Source: Clarkia xantiana subsp. parviflora (Eukaryota; Streptophyta; Magnoliopsida; Myrtales; Onagraceae). From it: DNA of 64,000 nucleotides. The notes below the pieces were generated by a model that ran no database searches, was not told where the DNA came from, and was given only the letters and a program-made list of their open reading frames with translations. The translations under genes and the position numbers were made by a program. Below, piece by piece: positions 40,902 to 52,235 of this stretch. Numbering within the stretch: position 1 is the first letter of the stretch; each line of letters starts with the position of its first letter. Where the stretch lies: contig JAPTYO010000017.1 in assembly GCA_036873135.1 (NCBI GenBank), forward strand, positions 15,810,001-15,874,000, given 5' to 3'.

Positions 40902-42451
40902 TGTCGGACCTAAAATATGACCTAAGGCGATTACGTTTTGAAAAACGTGCAACTTAGAAAGAGTCGCCACTAGTTAATTATTAGGCTAATTAGAATCCTA
41001 AATTTCCTAGGGAATAACGAATTAAACACCTAGGTATCAAATCGGTCTACGATCAGAAATTCGAATTCGGGGGTTCTATTACGAATTTAAAAAAAATATT
41101 TTTAACTACGCCCTATCAGTACTTAATTCACTAAATTGCCACTACTAATTAATTATCAACTACAAACTCATTCTATATAAAAACAAAACAAAAACCTAAA
41201 AGCTCTAAAAAGTACAAATATCAATAAAAAAACCTAATATATTCAATACATAATTTATGCAAATAATTTTGTACTTAGTTAATTAAACTAAACTAATTAA
41301 ATTCAAACTAATTGATTAAGCCTAATATAATAAAAATAATAATAATACAAAAACAAAAAAAAAAACAAAAAACGTACTTTACCTGCAACAAAGGACATCA
41401 ACAGAGAAGTCCAGCGGTGGAATGTGTTTGACAGCAAGTAGCGGACCAAATTTCAGTCGGAATCAGAGCTGGACGGTGAGGAGTCGACGGGCGGTGCAGA
41501 CGATCGACCAGGGCCGGGGCGGAGCACCGGACGAGCGGACGACCGGAGCTCCTGGGGACGACGGCTTCGCATGAAGGACAAGAACAGCAGCAGGCAAATC
41601 TAGTATCAATTCCGGCGACGAACATTGCGGCGTGGTTGTAGCGGGCGAGCTGGAAGCAGCGGAAACGACGGTGGTTACGAATCGACTCTGGCAGGGATGG
41701 GCAGTCCGGAGAGCGGGCATCTTTCAGGGCAGGAGCAGGGCGAAATCCGGCGGAGGTCGACGCACGGGCAGGGACGGGCAGCGGAGTGTAGCGGCGGAGG
41801 GACGGCGAAGCTTCGGGCGGTAGCCCCGGCGAGGAAGGCGGTCTGGTGACGATGCAATTGCAGGTCACTGGTCTGACCGGAGCGGAGTCGACTGGGACTG
41901 GTCGACGGAGGTCACAGGTTGGCTGCTGGATATTGATGGTTTGCCGGTGGTTGCCGCGGGATGTTGGAAGGCTTGGGCGACAGGGCGGTCCAGCGAGTCG
42001 TGGTAGTCCTTGACGGAAGTTGGAGATGGGCACTCCGGCGAGAGGTCTACGCGCAGGGGCTGAACTCCGAAGAAACAGCGAGGAGAGGGAGAGAGCATGA
42101 GGAGAGAGGAAGAGAAAAAAAAAAGTTTTTTTCAAGCAAATCTAGGTTTTTTATTCATTTTCTGTTGTGTCCCTTTACATATAAATAAAAAATCTATTTA
42201 TACTAATCTAAGGCTAAGCTAACTAGGAAATAAATATTACATATTTATTCTAACCATAAATGCTAAATATTCAGAAAATATACTCTAAATATTCAACAAA
42301 TATTCTCTGCAATAAATACAAATAACTATCCTAATTTATACCAGTCCTATCTTTAGAAACTTCGCGACCATATTTAAATACTTCCTTTTTTTGACGCGTC
42401 ACATATGACATTTTGAACGTGCTGTGTGCGGACTAAAATTAGGTGTTTACA
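40902..42451 (-). repeat. Element H2 3' LTR
   Basis: Diverged, inverted copy of the element H LTR. It keeps the GC-rich block (41400-42100, reversed) and the CGCCATAGG-like end block. A 245-codon minus frame (42135-41398) crosses the GC-rich block but is arginine/proline-rich with no domain, so I treat it as leader sequence rather than a gene. Confidence 0.85.
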
Positions 42452-43945
42452 GCTTGCCCCTCTTTGGGCGAATTCCCGTAGAACAAGTTCGAGGGGATTT
42501 GTCCAAAGACGAGTAAACACTAATTTTTCTTGGGAAGTATATCTTCTTTCGAGTCTTCGAAACTTCAAGGAAACTCCTGGCTTATTTCGGAAAGTCCAAA
42601 AAAAAGTAGAGCCTCTGTCGGCGGTGCCCCTGTTGGCAGTTCCTCTGTTGGCGTGCGGAAAATAGAACCTCCGTTGGCGGTGCCCCTGTTGGCGGTGCCT
42701 CCATTGGTAGCACAGAAAATAGAACCTCCGTCGGCCGTGCCCCTGTTGGCGGTGCATCCATTGGTTGTGCAGAAAATAGAACCTCCGTCGGCGGTGCCCC
42801 TGTAGGCAGTGCCTCCATTGGTAATGCAAAAAATAGAACCTCCGTCGGCGGTGCCCCTGTTGGCGGTGCCTCCATTGGTAGTGCTGAAAATAAAGCCTCG
42901 GTTGGCGGTGCCCCTGTTGGCGGTGCTTCCGTTGGCGGTGCAGAAAGTAAAGCCTCCAGTGGCGTGCGGAAAAGTAAAGCCTCCAGTGGCGTGCAGTAAA
43001 GTAAAATCTTGATCGATGATGCCTCCAGTGGCAAGCGGAAAAGTAAAGCCTCCAGTGGCGTGCAGTAAAGTAAAACCCCAATCGACGTTGCCTCCAGTGG
43101 CGAGCGACAAGGAAAATCCTCCAGTGGCGAGCAATAAAGTAAAACCTTTGGTGATGATTGGTAACAGAAGACCACTACGTCAGATAGTACCAACAACCTC
43201 TGGTGACGCCTCTAGTGGCGAGTGGTAACTGAAAAACCTCTATGTCAGACCGTACCGGAAAACCTCTGGTGATATCTCTGGTGGCGAAAGATCTCTACGT
43301 CAGACCGTACCAGAGACCCTTTGGCGATGCCTCTAGCGGCGTATGTCGGAGAAGAGCCTCTAGTGGCGTCCGTTGGAGAAGTGCCTCTAATGGCGTGACT
43401 TGCGAGGGATGAATACTAATACTTCGTTCGTCGGGGGTGACTCTCAGAAAGCTGGACCACTTCAGATCCCGATTATTGGTTGATTTGTAGGAACAGACTG
43501 TAACAGTCCTACTCATCTTTGAATGGTGACTCGCGAGATCAGACTGTAACCGTCCCGTTTTCCGTGAAATGGACTTGTAGGAACAGACTGTAACTGTCCT
43601 ACTCATCCTTGAATGGTGACTCGCGAGAGCAGATTGTAACCGTCCCGCCTGTCATGAAGTTGACTCGTAGGAACAGACTGTAACTGTCCTACTTATCCTT
43701 GAATGGTGACTCGCGAGAGCAGACTGTAACCGTCCCTCTTGCCGTGATGTTGACTTGGAAAACGATGTACCGTTAGATAATACACAGGCGCACGAATGTT
43801 TGTCCCTAATTTTTGCCTAATTGCGCATGGTGCGACAACATAGCGGAATCTTTCTCTTTTTATTTTTATTTTTATTTATTTTGAGAATCTCTCTCTTTTC
43901 TCTCCTTTTGCCACGACCGATTGAGAGATTTCCGACCGTGCCCCT
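42452..43945 (-). repeat. Element H2 internal tandem repeats
   Basis: Holds five or six 57-bp units (42605-42960) with CCTCCGTCGGCGGTGCCCCT and CCTCCATTGGTAGTGC, then ~29-bp GCCTCCAGTGGCGTGCGG units, then ~65-bp CTACGTCAGACCGTACC units, then ~109-bp GGAACAGACTGTAACTGTCC units (43485-43740). The same blocks, opposite strand, lie in element H at 55600-56600. No pol is seen. Confidence 0.85.
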
Positions 43946-44911
43946 TGTTGGATCACGGTTGGAACTCCGGTACGTTCTTGACGGAAGTCCGAACTCCTTT
44001 GCTCCAAGTAATCCTGCAAGAAGGGGATAGACCGGGCGGTGACCCAGAATCCCTCTTCGATGCTTAAATGAGTATCTCGATGTAGGCTAGCAAGTATCAG
44101 TATGTGAAAGTCAATGTGTTGATCCTGAGGTAACTCCTTCCTTTATATAGGGGAGGAGTTACCCCAGTTACCTGTTGTGATAACTGCTGGGGGCAGTTAG
44201 CCCACGTTCCGTTTATCTCGGCCACTTGCCCACGTTCCGTCTTTTCAGGCCACTTCCCCACTATGTCGATAGTGGGCGTGTTTCTCGGCCTCGTTCTCTG
44301 GTGGCAAGTCCCGACGGATGTTGGGGACTCCAGAGTTATCTCCTTTGGTCACCGCTCGGGACCCCTCGTCATCGGGACAGGGCCAGTCTTCTCAGGGATT
44401 TAATATCGGGGCCTACTCAAAGGCATATCATCGGGGCCTACTCAAAGGCATATCATCGGAGCCTACACAAAGGCATATCATCGGGGCCTACTCAAAGGCA
44501 TATCATCGGGAGCGTTCAGCTCGTATGTCGAGACCGACCCTGTCGGGTCCTCTCGTATTGGTCTTCTAAGCCTCTTTTGGGGCCCAGTGGACCTACTTCG
44601 CCGTTTAGTCGTCGTTAATGGGCCTAACGGCTATATCGAAACCCATCATTTGCCCCCAAGACACGAGGGACTTATAGTTCGTCGTGTCTTCCAACTTCGG
44701 ACCTCTCGATATTCCGAGGATAACCACCGAATCCGAAAAGATTTCTCGATTACTCAACTATTAAATGCGATGGGTGATGAAGCGACGGCTTGGGTGCCCG
44801 TGCCTGCTTTTCTGAAAAAGTACTTTTTAGCTATTTTGTCGCTAGCGTCTCAACGAAGCGTTTCATCTTCAACAGTCCGGATTGCAACGTCTCTTTGGCT
44901 ACCATCTCTCC

Positions 44912-44918
44912 TATAAAA
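44912..44918 (+). promoter_or_regulatory. TATA box for the element I antisense gene
   Basis: TATAAAA in CTCCTATAAAACCCC, 155 bp upstream of the ATG at 45067. Equivalent to the sites in B and C. Confidence 0.6.
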
Positions 44919-45066
44919 CCCCAAATCTTGGCACTATTCAGTTCTCCTCTACCGTTTCATCCTCTTGTGATTTCAAAAGCTCAAGCTCTCCTTTCTAATT
45001 TTCGACCAGCACTCCGGCAGTTAGGATCTCCGGCCATCAAGATCATCTTCTCTTCTCCGCTTCAAC

Positions 45067-45074
45067 ATGTCTGG
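45067..45074 (+). pseudogene. Start of the element I antisense ORF, cut by element F
   Basis: ATGTCTGG, identical to the first coding exon plus the first donor base of the B and C antisense genes. Element F follows at 45075; TCTGG (45070-45074) should be its target duplication. Confidence 0.6.
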
Positions 45075-45739
45075 TGATGGGTTTCGGTATAGCCGTTAGG
45101 CCCATTAACGGCGACTAAACGGCGAAGTAGGCCCACTGGGCCCCAAAAGAGGCTTAGAAGACCAATACGAGGGGACCCGACAAGGTCGGTCCCGATATAT
45201 GAGCTGAAAGCTCCCGATCATATGCCTTTAAGTAGGCCTCGATGATATGCCTTTAAGTAGGCCCCGATGATATGCCTTTAAGTAGGCCTCGATATTGAAT
45301 CCCTGAGAATGCTGGCCTTGTCCCGATGACGAGGGGCCCCGAGCGGTGACCAAAGGAGATAACTCTAGGGTCCTCGACATCCGTCGGGACTTGCCACCAG
45401 AGGAGGAGGCCGAGAAACACGCCCACTATCAGTGTAGTGGGAAAGTGGCCTGAAAAGACGGAACGTGGGCTACTGGCCGAGATAAACGGAACGTGGCAGT
45501 TATCTCAACAGGTAACTGAGGTAACCCCTCCCCTATATAAAGGAAGGAGTTACCTTATTATTGATACATTCACACACTTACATACTGATCCTTGCTTGCC
45601 TGCATCGAGATACTCATTTAAGCATCGGAGAGGGATTCTGGGTCACCGCCCGGTCTATCCCCTTCTTGCAGGATTAGTTGGAGCGAAGGAGTTCGGACTT
45701 CCGTCAAGAACGTACCGGAGTTCCAACTGTGATCCAACA
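45075..45739 (+). repeat. Element F 5' LTR
   Basis: TGATGGGTTTCGG start, GATCCAACA end. It has three copies of a ~29-bp unit with ATATGCCTTTAAGTAGGCC (45219-45295), a TATA box TATATAAA at about 45534, and the GCATCGGAGAGGG / CCCCTTCTTGCAGG block. The element I LTR (43946-44648, opposite strand) carries the same repeat. Confidence 0.9.
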
Positions 45740-45757
45740 TTGGCGCCTTCTGTGGGA
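45740..45757 (+). promoter_or_regulatory. Primer-binding site of element F
   Basis: TTGGCGCCTTCTGTGGGA directly after the 5' LTR; one base differs from the C and D site. Confidence 0.8.
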
Positions 45758-45794
45758 AACGAAACGAAAAGAAAAAATAGATTCTACCCAATCG

Positions 45795-47607
45795 ATGGCT
45801 GGCAAGCAAAAGAAGAGACAAGGACAATCTGGCGGTTCCCGCACCCTGCTGGAACTCTGAATTCAGGGCCGCCGGAGCGCACTGTTGATCGGAATGATCC
45901 TCCCCCTGCAGTTTCCCAAACAGGGGGGCATCATGATGATCGCGAAGATTCGATTCGAAACTCGTCGGAGAGCCGGGAGAGGTCCCGAGGAGGGACCAGG
46001 ATGCTCCTACAAAGGTGGACCTGGCGAAGGCTATGCTGGATGCCATGCCGATATTCCTGGAGAGTATGGAGTCTCTCCTGGACCGAAGAGAGGCTGCTAA
46101 GAAGAAGGAGGAGGAGTTGCCTCCGCCCCCACCGAGAGAGAATCGGGACGGGCAGGAGGCCCAACCCAAGCACCGGGACAAGGGCAAGGAGCCTGCCCTA
46201 TCGGAGCAGTTCGTGGTCGATGGGCCTGGACCGGTGCAGCATAGAACCATCCCTCTCAATGGCCCTATCACCCCCGACCAAGTGGTGAAGATCGTGAACA
46301 TCTGTATGGGGGACCAGAAGAAGATGATGTCGGAGCTGAGGGATCGATCCACTCATCCCTTTGTTCCCCGATTTGTGAACACTACTGCCCCGCCAGGACT
46401 GTGTATCCCGACAATCAAGGAGTATGATGGCGAGGGAGATCCAGTTCGTCATGTCCAGAAGCATGTCATGGCTTGTTTAGGCAGAGCCCCGAATGACGAT
46501 ATAGTGTGCGTTCTGTTCCCAGGCACACTTGGTGAGAGGGCCCTGACGTGGTTCTTCAGCCTTCCCCCAGGGTGCATCTCTAGCTGGACCCAGATGCATG
46601 ATCGCTTCATCCAGCAGTACCAGGGCCTTCGACGTCTCCTGAAAAGCACGAGGTCCCTGGCTGAAGTGGTACAGAGGCCCGACGAGTCGCTGGCGCATTA
46701 CTATCAAAGGTACACTGCCAGCGTGGCCGAGATTGATGAGGAGATGTCGGAGGGAGAGACCATCCGCACCTTCATTCGGAACCTGACAGCACCATATGGT
46801 TCCGACCTGATGCACAGCGTGGCTAAGAAGCCTTTGTGGAACATGGAGGCGCTGCAGAAGAGGGTGAAGCAGCAAATCGACGTCCATGAGTCGAAGATAG
46901 CTGTCGGAGACCTCGATCCTCCAAAATCAAACAAGGGGAAGCAGTCGTTCAAACCCTCGGACGATCGCAGGAGGAAAGATAAACCCGAGAGTAGTCGGGG
47001 TCGAGGCCGTCCCGATCGGAGGGAAGACAAGCGTCCCTCGAAGTCGGACAAGCGCGAGGACCGTTACACTCCTCTCATTTGCTCTATGGGCGCCGTGTTG
47101 GCGGTGATGGACCGACAGGGTATCACCAGCTACCCCCCGAAGAAGGAAGAGAGAGTTCATGGGAGCCCACACCGATCGTTATTTTCGTTTCCATCGCGCC
47201 AGCGATCACGACACTAACCATTGTCGGGAGCTGAAGAAGGAGATTGAGAAGCTGATCCAGAAGGGGAAGCTCAAGGAATTTGTGGCTGGACAACAGGGCC
47301 GATCCCGTTCCCGGTCCCGATCGCGGTCTCGCTCCTGATCCCACGATCGGTCCCCGAAGAAGGATAAGCCCGAGTCTTCCAATGCCCGCAGGGAGAAGCG
47401 GGGAACCATTAATGTGATTCATGGAGGACTTGCTGCAGGAGGAGATACCACGGCATCTCGGGAGGTCTATGCTTCTCGGATTCCCATTGCTGTGGTGCTG
47501 GGCAAGAGGGCCCGAACTTGGACTCCGAAAGAAGAAATGGTGATTCCCTTCTCAGCAGAGGACCTGATAGGTGTGGAGGCCCCGCACGATGATGCTTTGG
47601 TCCTGAC
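45795..47607 (+). pseudogene. Element F gag and start of protease, broken
   Basis: ATG at 45795 (MAGKQKKRQGQSGG) with a frameshift and stop by 45860. The capsid region is open from about 46015 to 47150 in another frame: NGPITPDQVVKIVNIC, EGDPVRHVQKHV, LGERALTWFFSLP. A further frameshift near 47150 precedes the knuckle-like HRASDHDTNHC. An RS-rich stretch (47300-47350) contains a TGA near 47337. The protease begins (AVVLGKRARTWTPKEEMV) and is cut by element E at 47608, before its active site. Confidence 0.88.
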
Positions 47608-48330
47608 TGTTAGGTTCTAAGCCTTCGGTCAACGGGTTGTCGGTTTAAGGCTTATTCCTCACTGGTGAACTGACGGATTCAGAACTCTCGGGGCTAGTCG
47701 CTCTGATGCTTGTCCTTCTGTCCTCCTCCTTCTCTTCTCCACGTTACCCTGCAACAGGGGTAATATCAAGCACGGAGGGGAGGGTGGTGCTTGATGAACC
47801 CTCTCCGATGCTTAAGACAGAACGTCGTTTTTAGAGAGATAAAGCTAGAGAGAAGTCAGAGCTAAATTGCACACTTAGCCAAGATTCCCAAATGAATGGT
47901 GGAAGGGTTGTATTTATAGGCAACGGTGTCATTAAGGTGGCTTAATGACATCGTTAACCTTTAAACACAATTAATTAGTCCTTGATCACATAATTAAAAC
48001 CTTAAAGCATGGAGAGGTTGGCGGAAATAATCTAAGTGCGGGAGTCGGGAAACGGTGCCAGGGCCCTTGGGGGCGGGGAGAAAATCTGACCCCCAAGGGT
48101 AGGGGTTGGGTGTGGCCACCCAACCCCTCCCTAGGGGAGATCGGGTTGGCTGACCCGACCTCGCCTAGGTGAGTTCGTCGCGCGGCCCAGACGAGCATTT
48201 TCGCCTCGCCCGGACCGTTGGCTTTTCGGCGGGGTGTTTGGGTCGAAGTTTCGATTTATAATTATTGACGGGGTGATCAAAATAAAACGATTCGGAAGTC
48301 AACGGGTTCAAATTGGGCGTATATCCATCA
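47608..48330 (-). repeat. Element E 3' LTR
   Basis: Matches 60411-61165. It has about one palindromic unit (CCTAGGGGAGATCGGGTT, at 48130-48175), against two in the 5' LTR and seven to nine in element D. Confidence 0.9.
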
Positions 48331-48678
48331 TATGCCCCCGAGTCAACCAATGGCCTGACCCTTGATTGACTCTATTTTAGGATGGTATGACACGCGCAAT
48401 TTGAAGCCGGAATCTTACCTTTTGTCGGAATCCTTACTTACCCATGGGTGTGTGTCTTTGACTCTGCCCCCTGTCTTATAAGATAGAGGAATTGCAAACG
48501 TCAGAATAGCACGGACACGTGTCCAAGCACGTGTCCGTCTGAGATGGAAATAATAAATCCAATACCGTCACGAGCTTACACTCGGAAAATATACGCATAT
48601 GTGGGGATGCAACATGAATATGGTTAAGCGAGTTTATAGTTCAATTTCATGACGGGGTAAGCCTATGTGGGGAAAAAT

Positions 48679-48917
48679 TATTAACGTTTATAATTGTAGA
48701 TGGGTTGGAGAGTATGAAAAGAGCAATCCTTTCATTATACTAAACATGATATGAGAAAGTTGCTTAACCATTACAATAGTGGAGGCTCATTTATATAGGA
48801 GACCTCTTGGGCTAATATGAAAAACCTAGTAAACATTAGGGACTAGAATGTAAATACTAGAACTAAGACAACTTAGCATAATTAGATATTAGTCCCCATA
48901 CATATAATATCCCAATA
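48679..48917 (-). repeat. Element G 3' LTR
   Basis: Direct repeat partner of 58743-58959. It retains about 22 bp (GGGCTAATATGAAAAACCTA, about 48810-48832) missing from the other LTR. Confidence 0.9.
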
Positions 48918-49741
48918 TTCCCCCATCTTTTCCTTCTTCTTCCTTCTTCAATCCAAAACGCATCACCAATCTTCAACAATTGAATCCCAAAAATCAATCT
49001 TCAAAACGGAGCTTCCAAACTCCAATCATCAACAAACAAAAAATGAAGCCACATGCTCCAATCTTCAAACTTCAAGGCCACTGTGCTCTCAGAGGTGAAC
49101 ACCCACTTGTAGCAATAACACATGCTCTCAGAGGTGGTGAAAATTCACGTGTACCAACAATCGGGGTCTTCATCAAGCTCTCAGAGGTGAACACCCACTT
49201 GTAGCAATAACACATGCTCTCAGAGGTGGTGAAAATTCACGTGTAGTGATGACAGTTGCCACCTATGGTCCTTGAACTCCAATCCTCAACAATATGAGGT
49301 CCATCAAAATCCAACAAACAAAAGACGAAGCTCCAATGCTTCAATCTTCAACAACCCAAACAAAAGAGCAACACAATGCTCCAACATCTTTCCAATCAAA
49401 AGAACAACATAATGCTCCACCACAATAAACCAAGGTACATTTAAACCCGGTCTTCACAAAAACGGCCCCCGAAAATCCAATTTCGGAGATCCCCAAACTT
49501 CAAAACTGTCATCAAAACAGCAAATCTTCAACAAATTCAACTGTAATCCAGTTGAAATCCAACAATCAAGCTATCGATAGCTCGAATCCATCATAATATC
49601 ATCAAAACCACAGCATATCCATCACGGCACATGAAATTTCAGCAATTTCAGCTAAAAACATCAAATTTCTGCACATTTCTGCATTTTCCAGCAATTTCCA
49701 GCCGATTTCCAGCAATTTCAGCAGAATTTCAGCATTTACAG
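48918..49741 (-). repeat. Element G interior, left part with CTCTCAGAGGTG repeats
   Basis: A ~100-bp segment, AGCTCTCAGAGGTGAACACC and CTCTCAGAGGTGGTGAAAAT, is repeated at 49088-49150 and 49179-49245. The rest is A/C-rich with AATTTCAGCA repeats near 49640-49735. No gene. Confidence 0.75.
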
Positions 49742-51172
49742 TGTAAACACCTAATTTTGGTACGCGCGACACGTATATAACACGTTCAAAAATGTTATGT
49801 GTAATGCGTTTAAAAAGGGAAGTATTTAAATATGGAAGGTCACGGGGTTGCCAAAAATAGGCTCAGCTTAAATTAGGACAATACATATGCAATAAATGAT
49901 GTAATCATCAGAAAATATATAGTATATATTTATGGAAAAAATCATAAATATATATATATATAATTTTCGGATTTATTGAGTGTATATTAGAGAAATATGT
50001 GTTTTCCTAATTTTTGGTGTCAATTTACCTATAAATAGGTACCTATTACATGTAAAAAGGAGGAGACCACAATTAATAATAATTCATCAGTTTTTGAGAA
50101 CCGCACTGTTTTGTCTCGTAGTGAAAAAGTTTTTTTTTTTTTGGTTTTCTCCTTCCTGCTGCTGAAGACCTCCTTCCCTCCGGTCACCTCCGGCCAGCCA
50201 TAGCCACCGGCGCCGCTCCCAGCCGCGTCCGACCACCTCAGAGTTCCTGGAAGACCTTCCGCCGCCCAGAGCCACCGGACCGCGCCGCGCCGCCCTCTGC
50301 CGTCCCGGTCAGATCAGCCGCGTCCGTCCAGCCCACCGAGTCGCTGCTGCGAGGACAACTCCGGCCACCGTGGTGCGCTCCAGCCATTACCGTCGCCAGA
50401 TCCAGTTTCCCGTCGGAGGTCCACCACGCCGCCCGGAATCTTCGAGACCAGCACCACCGGGATCGGGTCGCTCCACCGCGTCGTTGCCCTCCCAGTCCGT
50501 CCGTCCCTCTGCCGGTGTTGCTGTCCTGCCGGTGCTGCCATCCTCCTGTTGCAGGTAATCCCGCTGTTCAATTTTTTTTTTTTTTTGTTAATATTATTTT
50601 CTGTTAATTTTCGGTTTTTTTTTATTTATTATTTTTTATTATCATTATTATTATTGTTATTAGGACATGTTAATTATTTAATTTAGATGTAGATTAATTA
50701 GGTAACGTGTTTTATTGTATGTATATATGTGTAGGACGTATTATTATATTATGATTTTGAGCATGATTGATTTTATTATATTTTATCTCAATTAGGAGTT
50801 TTAGATGTGTAATAGTTTTTTTTAGAATTTATATTTTTCGTTAATAGTTTTTTTTTTGCATGAAGGTTAGTTTAGTTTTTTGATATCGTTAGATTAATTA
50901 GTCATAACGCATAATTAAATTTTAAAATTGGCAAATAGGTTAATTAAGTACCGAAAGGGCGCAATTAGAAAATAATTTTTCTTAATTCGTAATAGAACCC
51001 CCGAACTTGGATTTCTGATCGTGGACCGATTTTAGACCTAGCGTTTAATTCGTTATTCGTTTAGGTAATTTAGGATTCTAGATAGCCTAATAATTAACTA
51101 GTGGCGACTCTTTTCAAAATTGCACGTTTTCAAAACGTAATTCGCCATAGGTCGGATTTTTAGGGTCCGACA
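49742..51172 (+). repeat. Element H 5' LTR
   Basis: TATA box TATAAATA at 50030-50037. About 90 bp further begins a very GC-rich stretch (50150-50555) ending at CAG|GTAATC, a good splice donor. The 3' LTR is 30 bp longer through a longer (AT)n run and an extra 21-bp CTGCTGAAGACCTCCTTCC unit. Confidence 0.92.
50030..50037 (+). promoter_or_regulatory. TATA box of the element H LTR
   Basis: TATAAATA in ACCTATAAATAGGTACC; same site at 57027-57034 in the 3' LTR. Confidence 0.7.
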
Positions 51173-52202
51173 ATTTGGCGATTCTGCTGGGGACGACTTA
51201 GAGGGTTCGGGCTTTGTATATTTTCTTATTTTCCTTTTTTTAGTTTATTTGTGTGTAACTCTGGTATTCTAACTTTGGGTTTTTATGTGATAGGTGCGGA
51301 ACTTTTTATTTTACTAACTTATGTTCCTTGTTGAACCCACACACACACCACTTTAGAATAATCACCAAAACGCCTAAAACCAAGGGCGACTATGAACCCC
51401 GGAGGTTTAGTACGGTACGACCGGAGCGGCTGGGCCGCCGGTACGGCTCGGGAAAACTCTACTCGCTTGTGAAGGTCCTATGATCCCTATGATGGGGTGA
51501 GTAAACCACCTTGTCGGGAACCTATCAGTGGAGCCTACCTTATAGAACAAAGCAAAAACACACACCTGAAGCTTCGATCCTGCCGCTATGCTTACTTGCG
51601 TGTGTTCTTATTCTAATTGTTCTCGACCCCTAGAAATTTTCATGTATAGGACATGGGTCTCGATGTAAACTTTATTTTTTATACCGTATGTGATTGTACA
51701 ACGCGCATTAATTGAGATTTACGTTACAAGCATGCATCATATTTTCAAAAAATGTGTCATTCGAATCGTCGTTTCTGAAACGCTTTACACGCCATTTTCG
51801 GTAAGAATGGCACAACTACTTAACTTCACTCATATCACGGCCCTACAATTTTTCAAGACTGGCGTTGACCAGGTTCGGACCAGCATGACGGATGCAGTGC
51901 GAAGCTATTGAAGAAATACTGTGTAAATAGAAACGTCAGGGTTAAGTGCGTGTTCCAAAATCCGAACAAGTGGTAAAACTCAGATCCATTTTGAAAAACC
52001 TTGTCGCATTACCATCGCTCGGATTATGGGGCAAGTACTCGATGCTCATTGACCGAGTTCTGAGTTGTGTAAAGTGTCTTAGAAACATATTTTACAAAGC
52101 ATTTAAAAAAAAAAATGAGGAGTTGAACGACACATTACTTTCAAAATGATCATGCATGACATCTTGTGTTCCATATTCTGAATATCACATTTTTCGCTGC
52201 AG
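50555..52202 (+). other. Putative leader intron of element H
   Basis: Donor CAG|GTAATC at the end of the GC-rich LTR exon, acceptor TTTTTCGCTGCAG at 52190-52202, 33 bp before the gag ATG at 52236. Splicing would remove U5, the PBS and the A/T-rich leader. This rests on splice-site appearance only. Confidence 0.4.
51174..51193 (+). promoter_or_regulatory. Primer-binding site of element H
   Basis: TTTGGCGATTCTGCTGGGGA just after the LTR, different from the PBS of C and D. The tRNA was not identified. Confidence 0.75.
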
Positions 52203-52235
52203 GTATTACTGGCCATCACGCGACAAACCACTAGC

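Larger units (their letters stand above)
43946..45074 (-). mobile_element. Element I: Tat-type element, 3' LTR and 3' internal part (minus strand)
   Basis: A minus-strand LTR (43946-44648; ends TGTTGGATCACGG...CCCATCA) is followed by TTTGCCCCCAAGAC, the complement of the polypurine tract, and then the antisense-ORF promoter region. CCCCT at 43941-43945 would be the target duplication; the H2 text resumes beyond the window. Element F cuts it at 45075, eight bases into the antisense gene. Confidence 0.85.

Noticed and set aside
41398..42135. 245-codon minus-strand frame in the H2 LTR
   Set aside because: It lies inside the GC-rich LTR leader, is Pro/Arg/Ser-rich without a domain, and the equivalent frames in the H LTRs are stopped.
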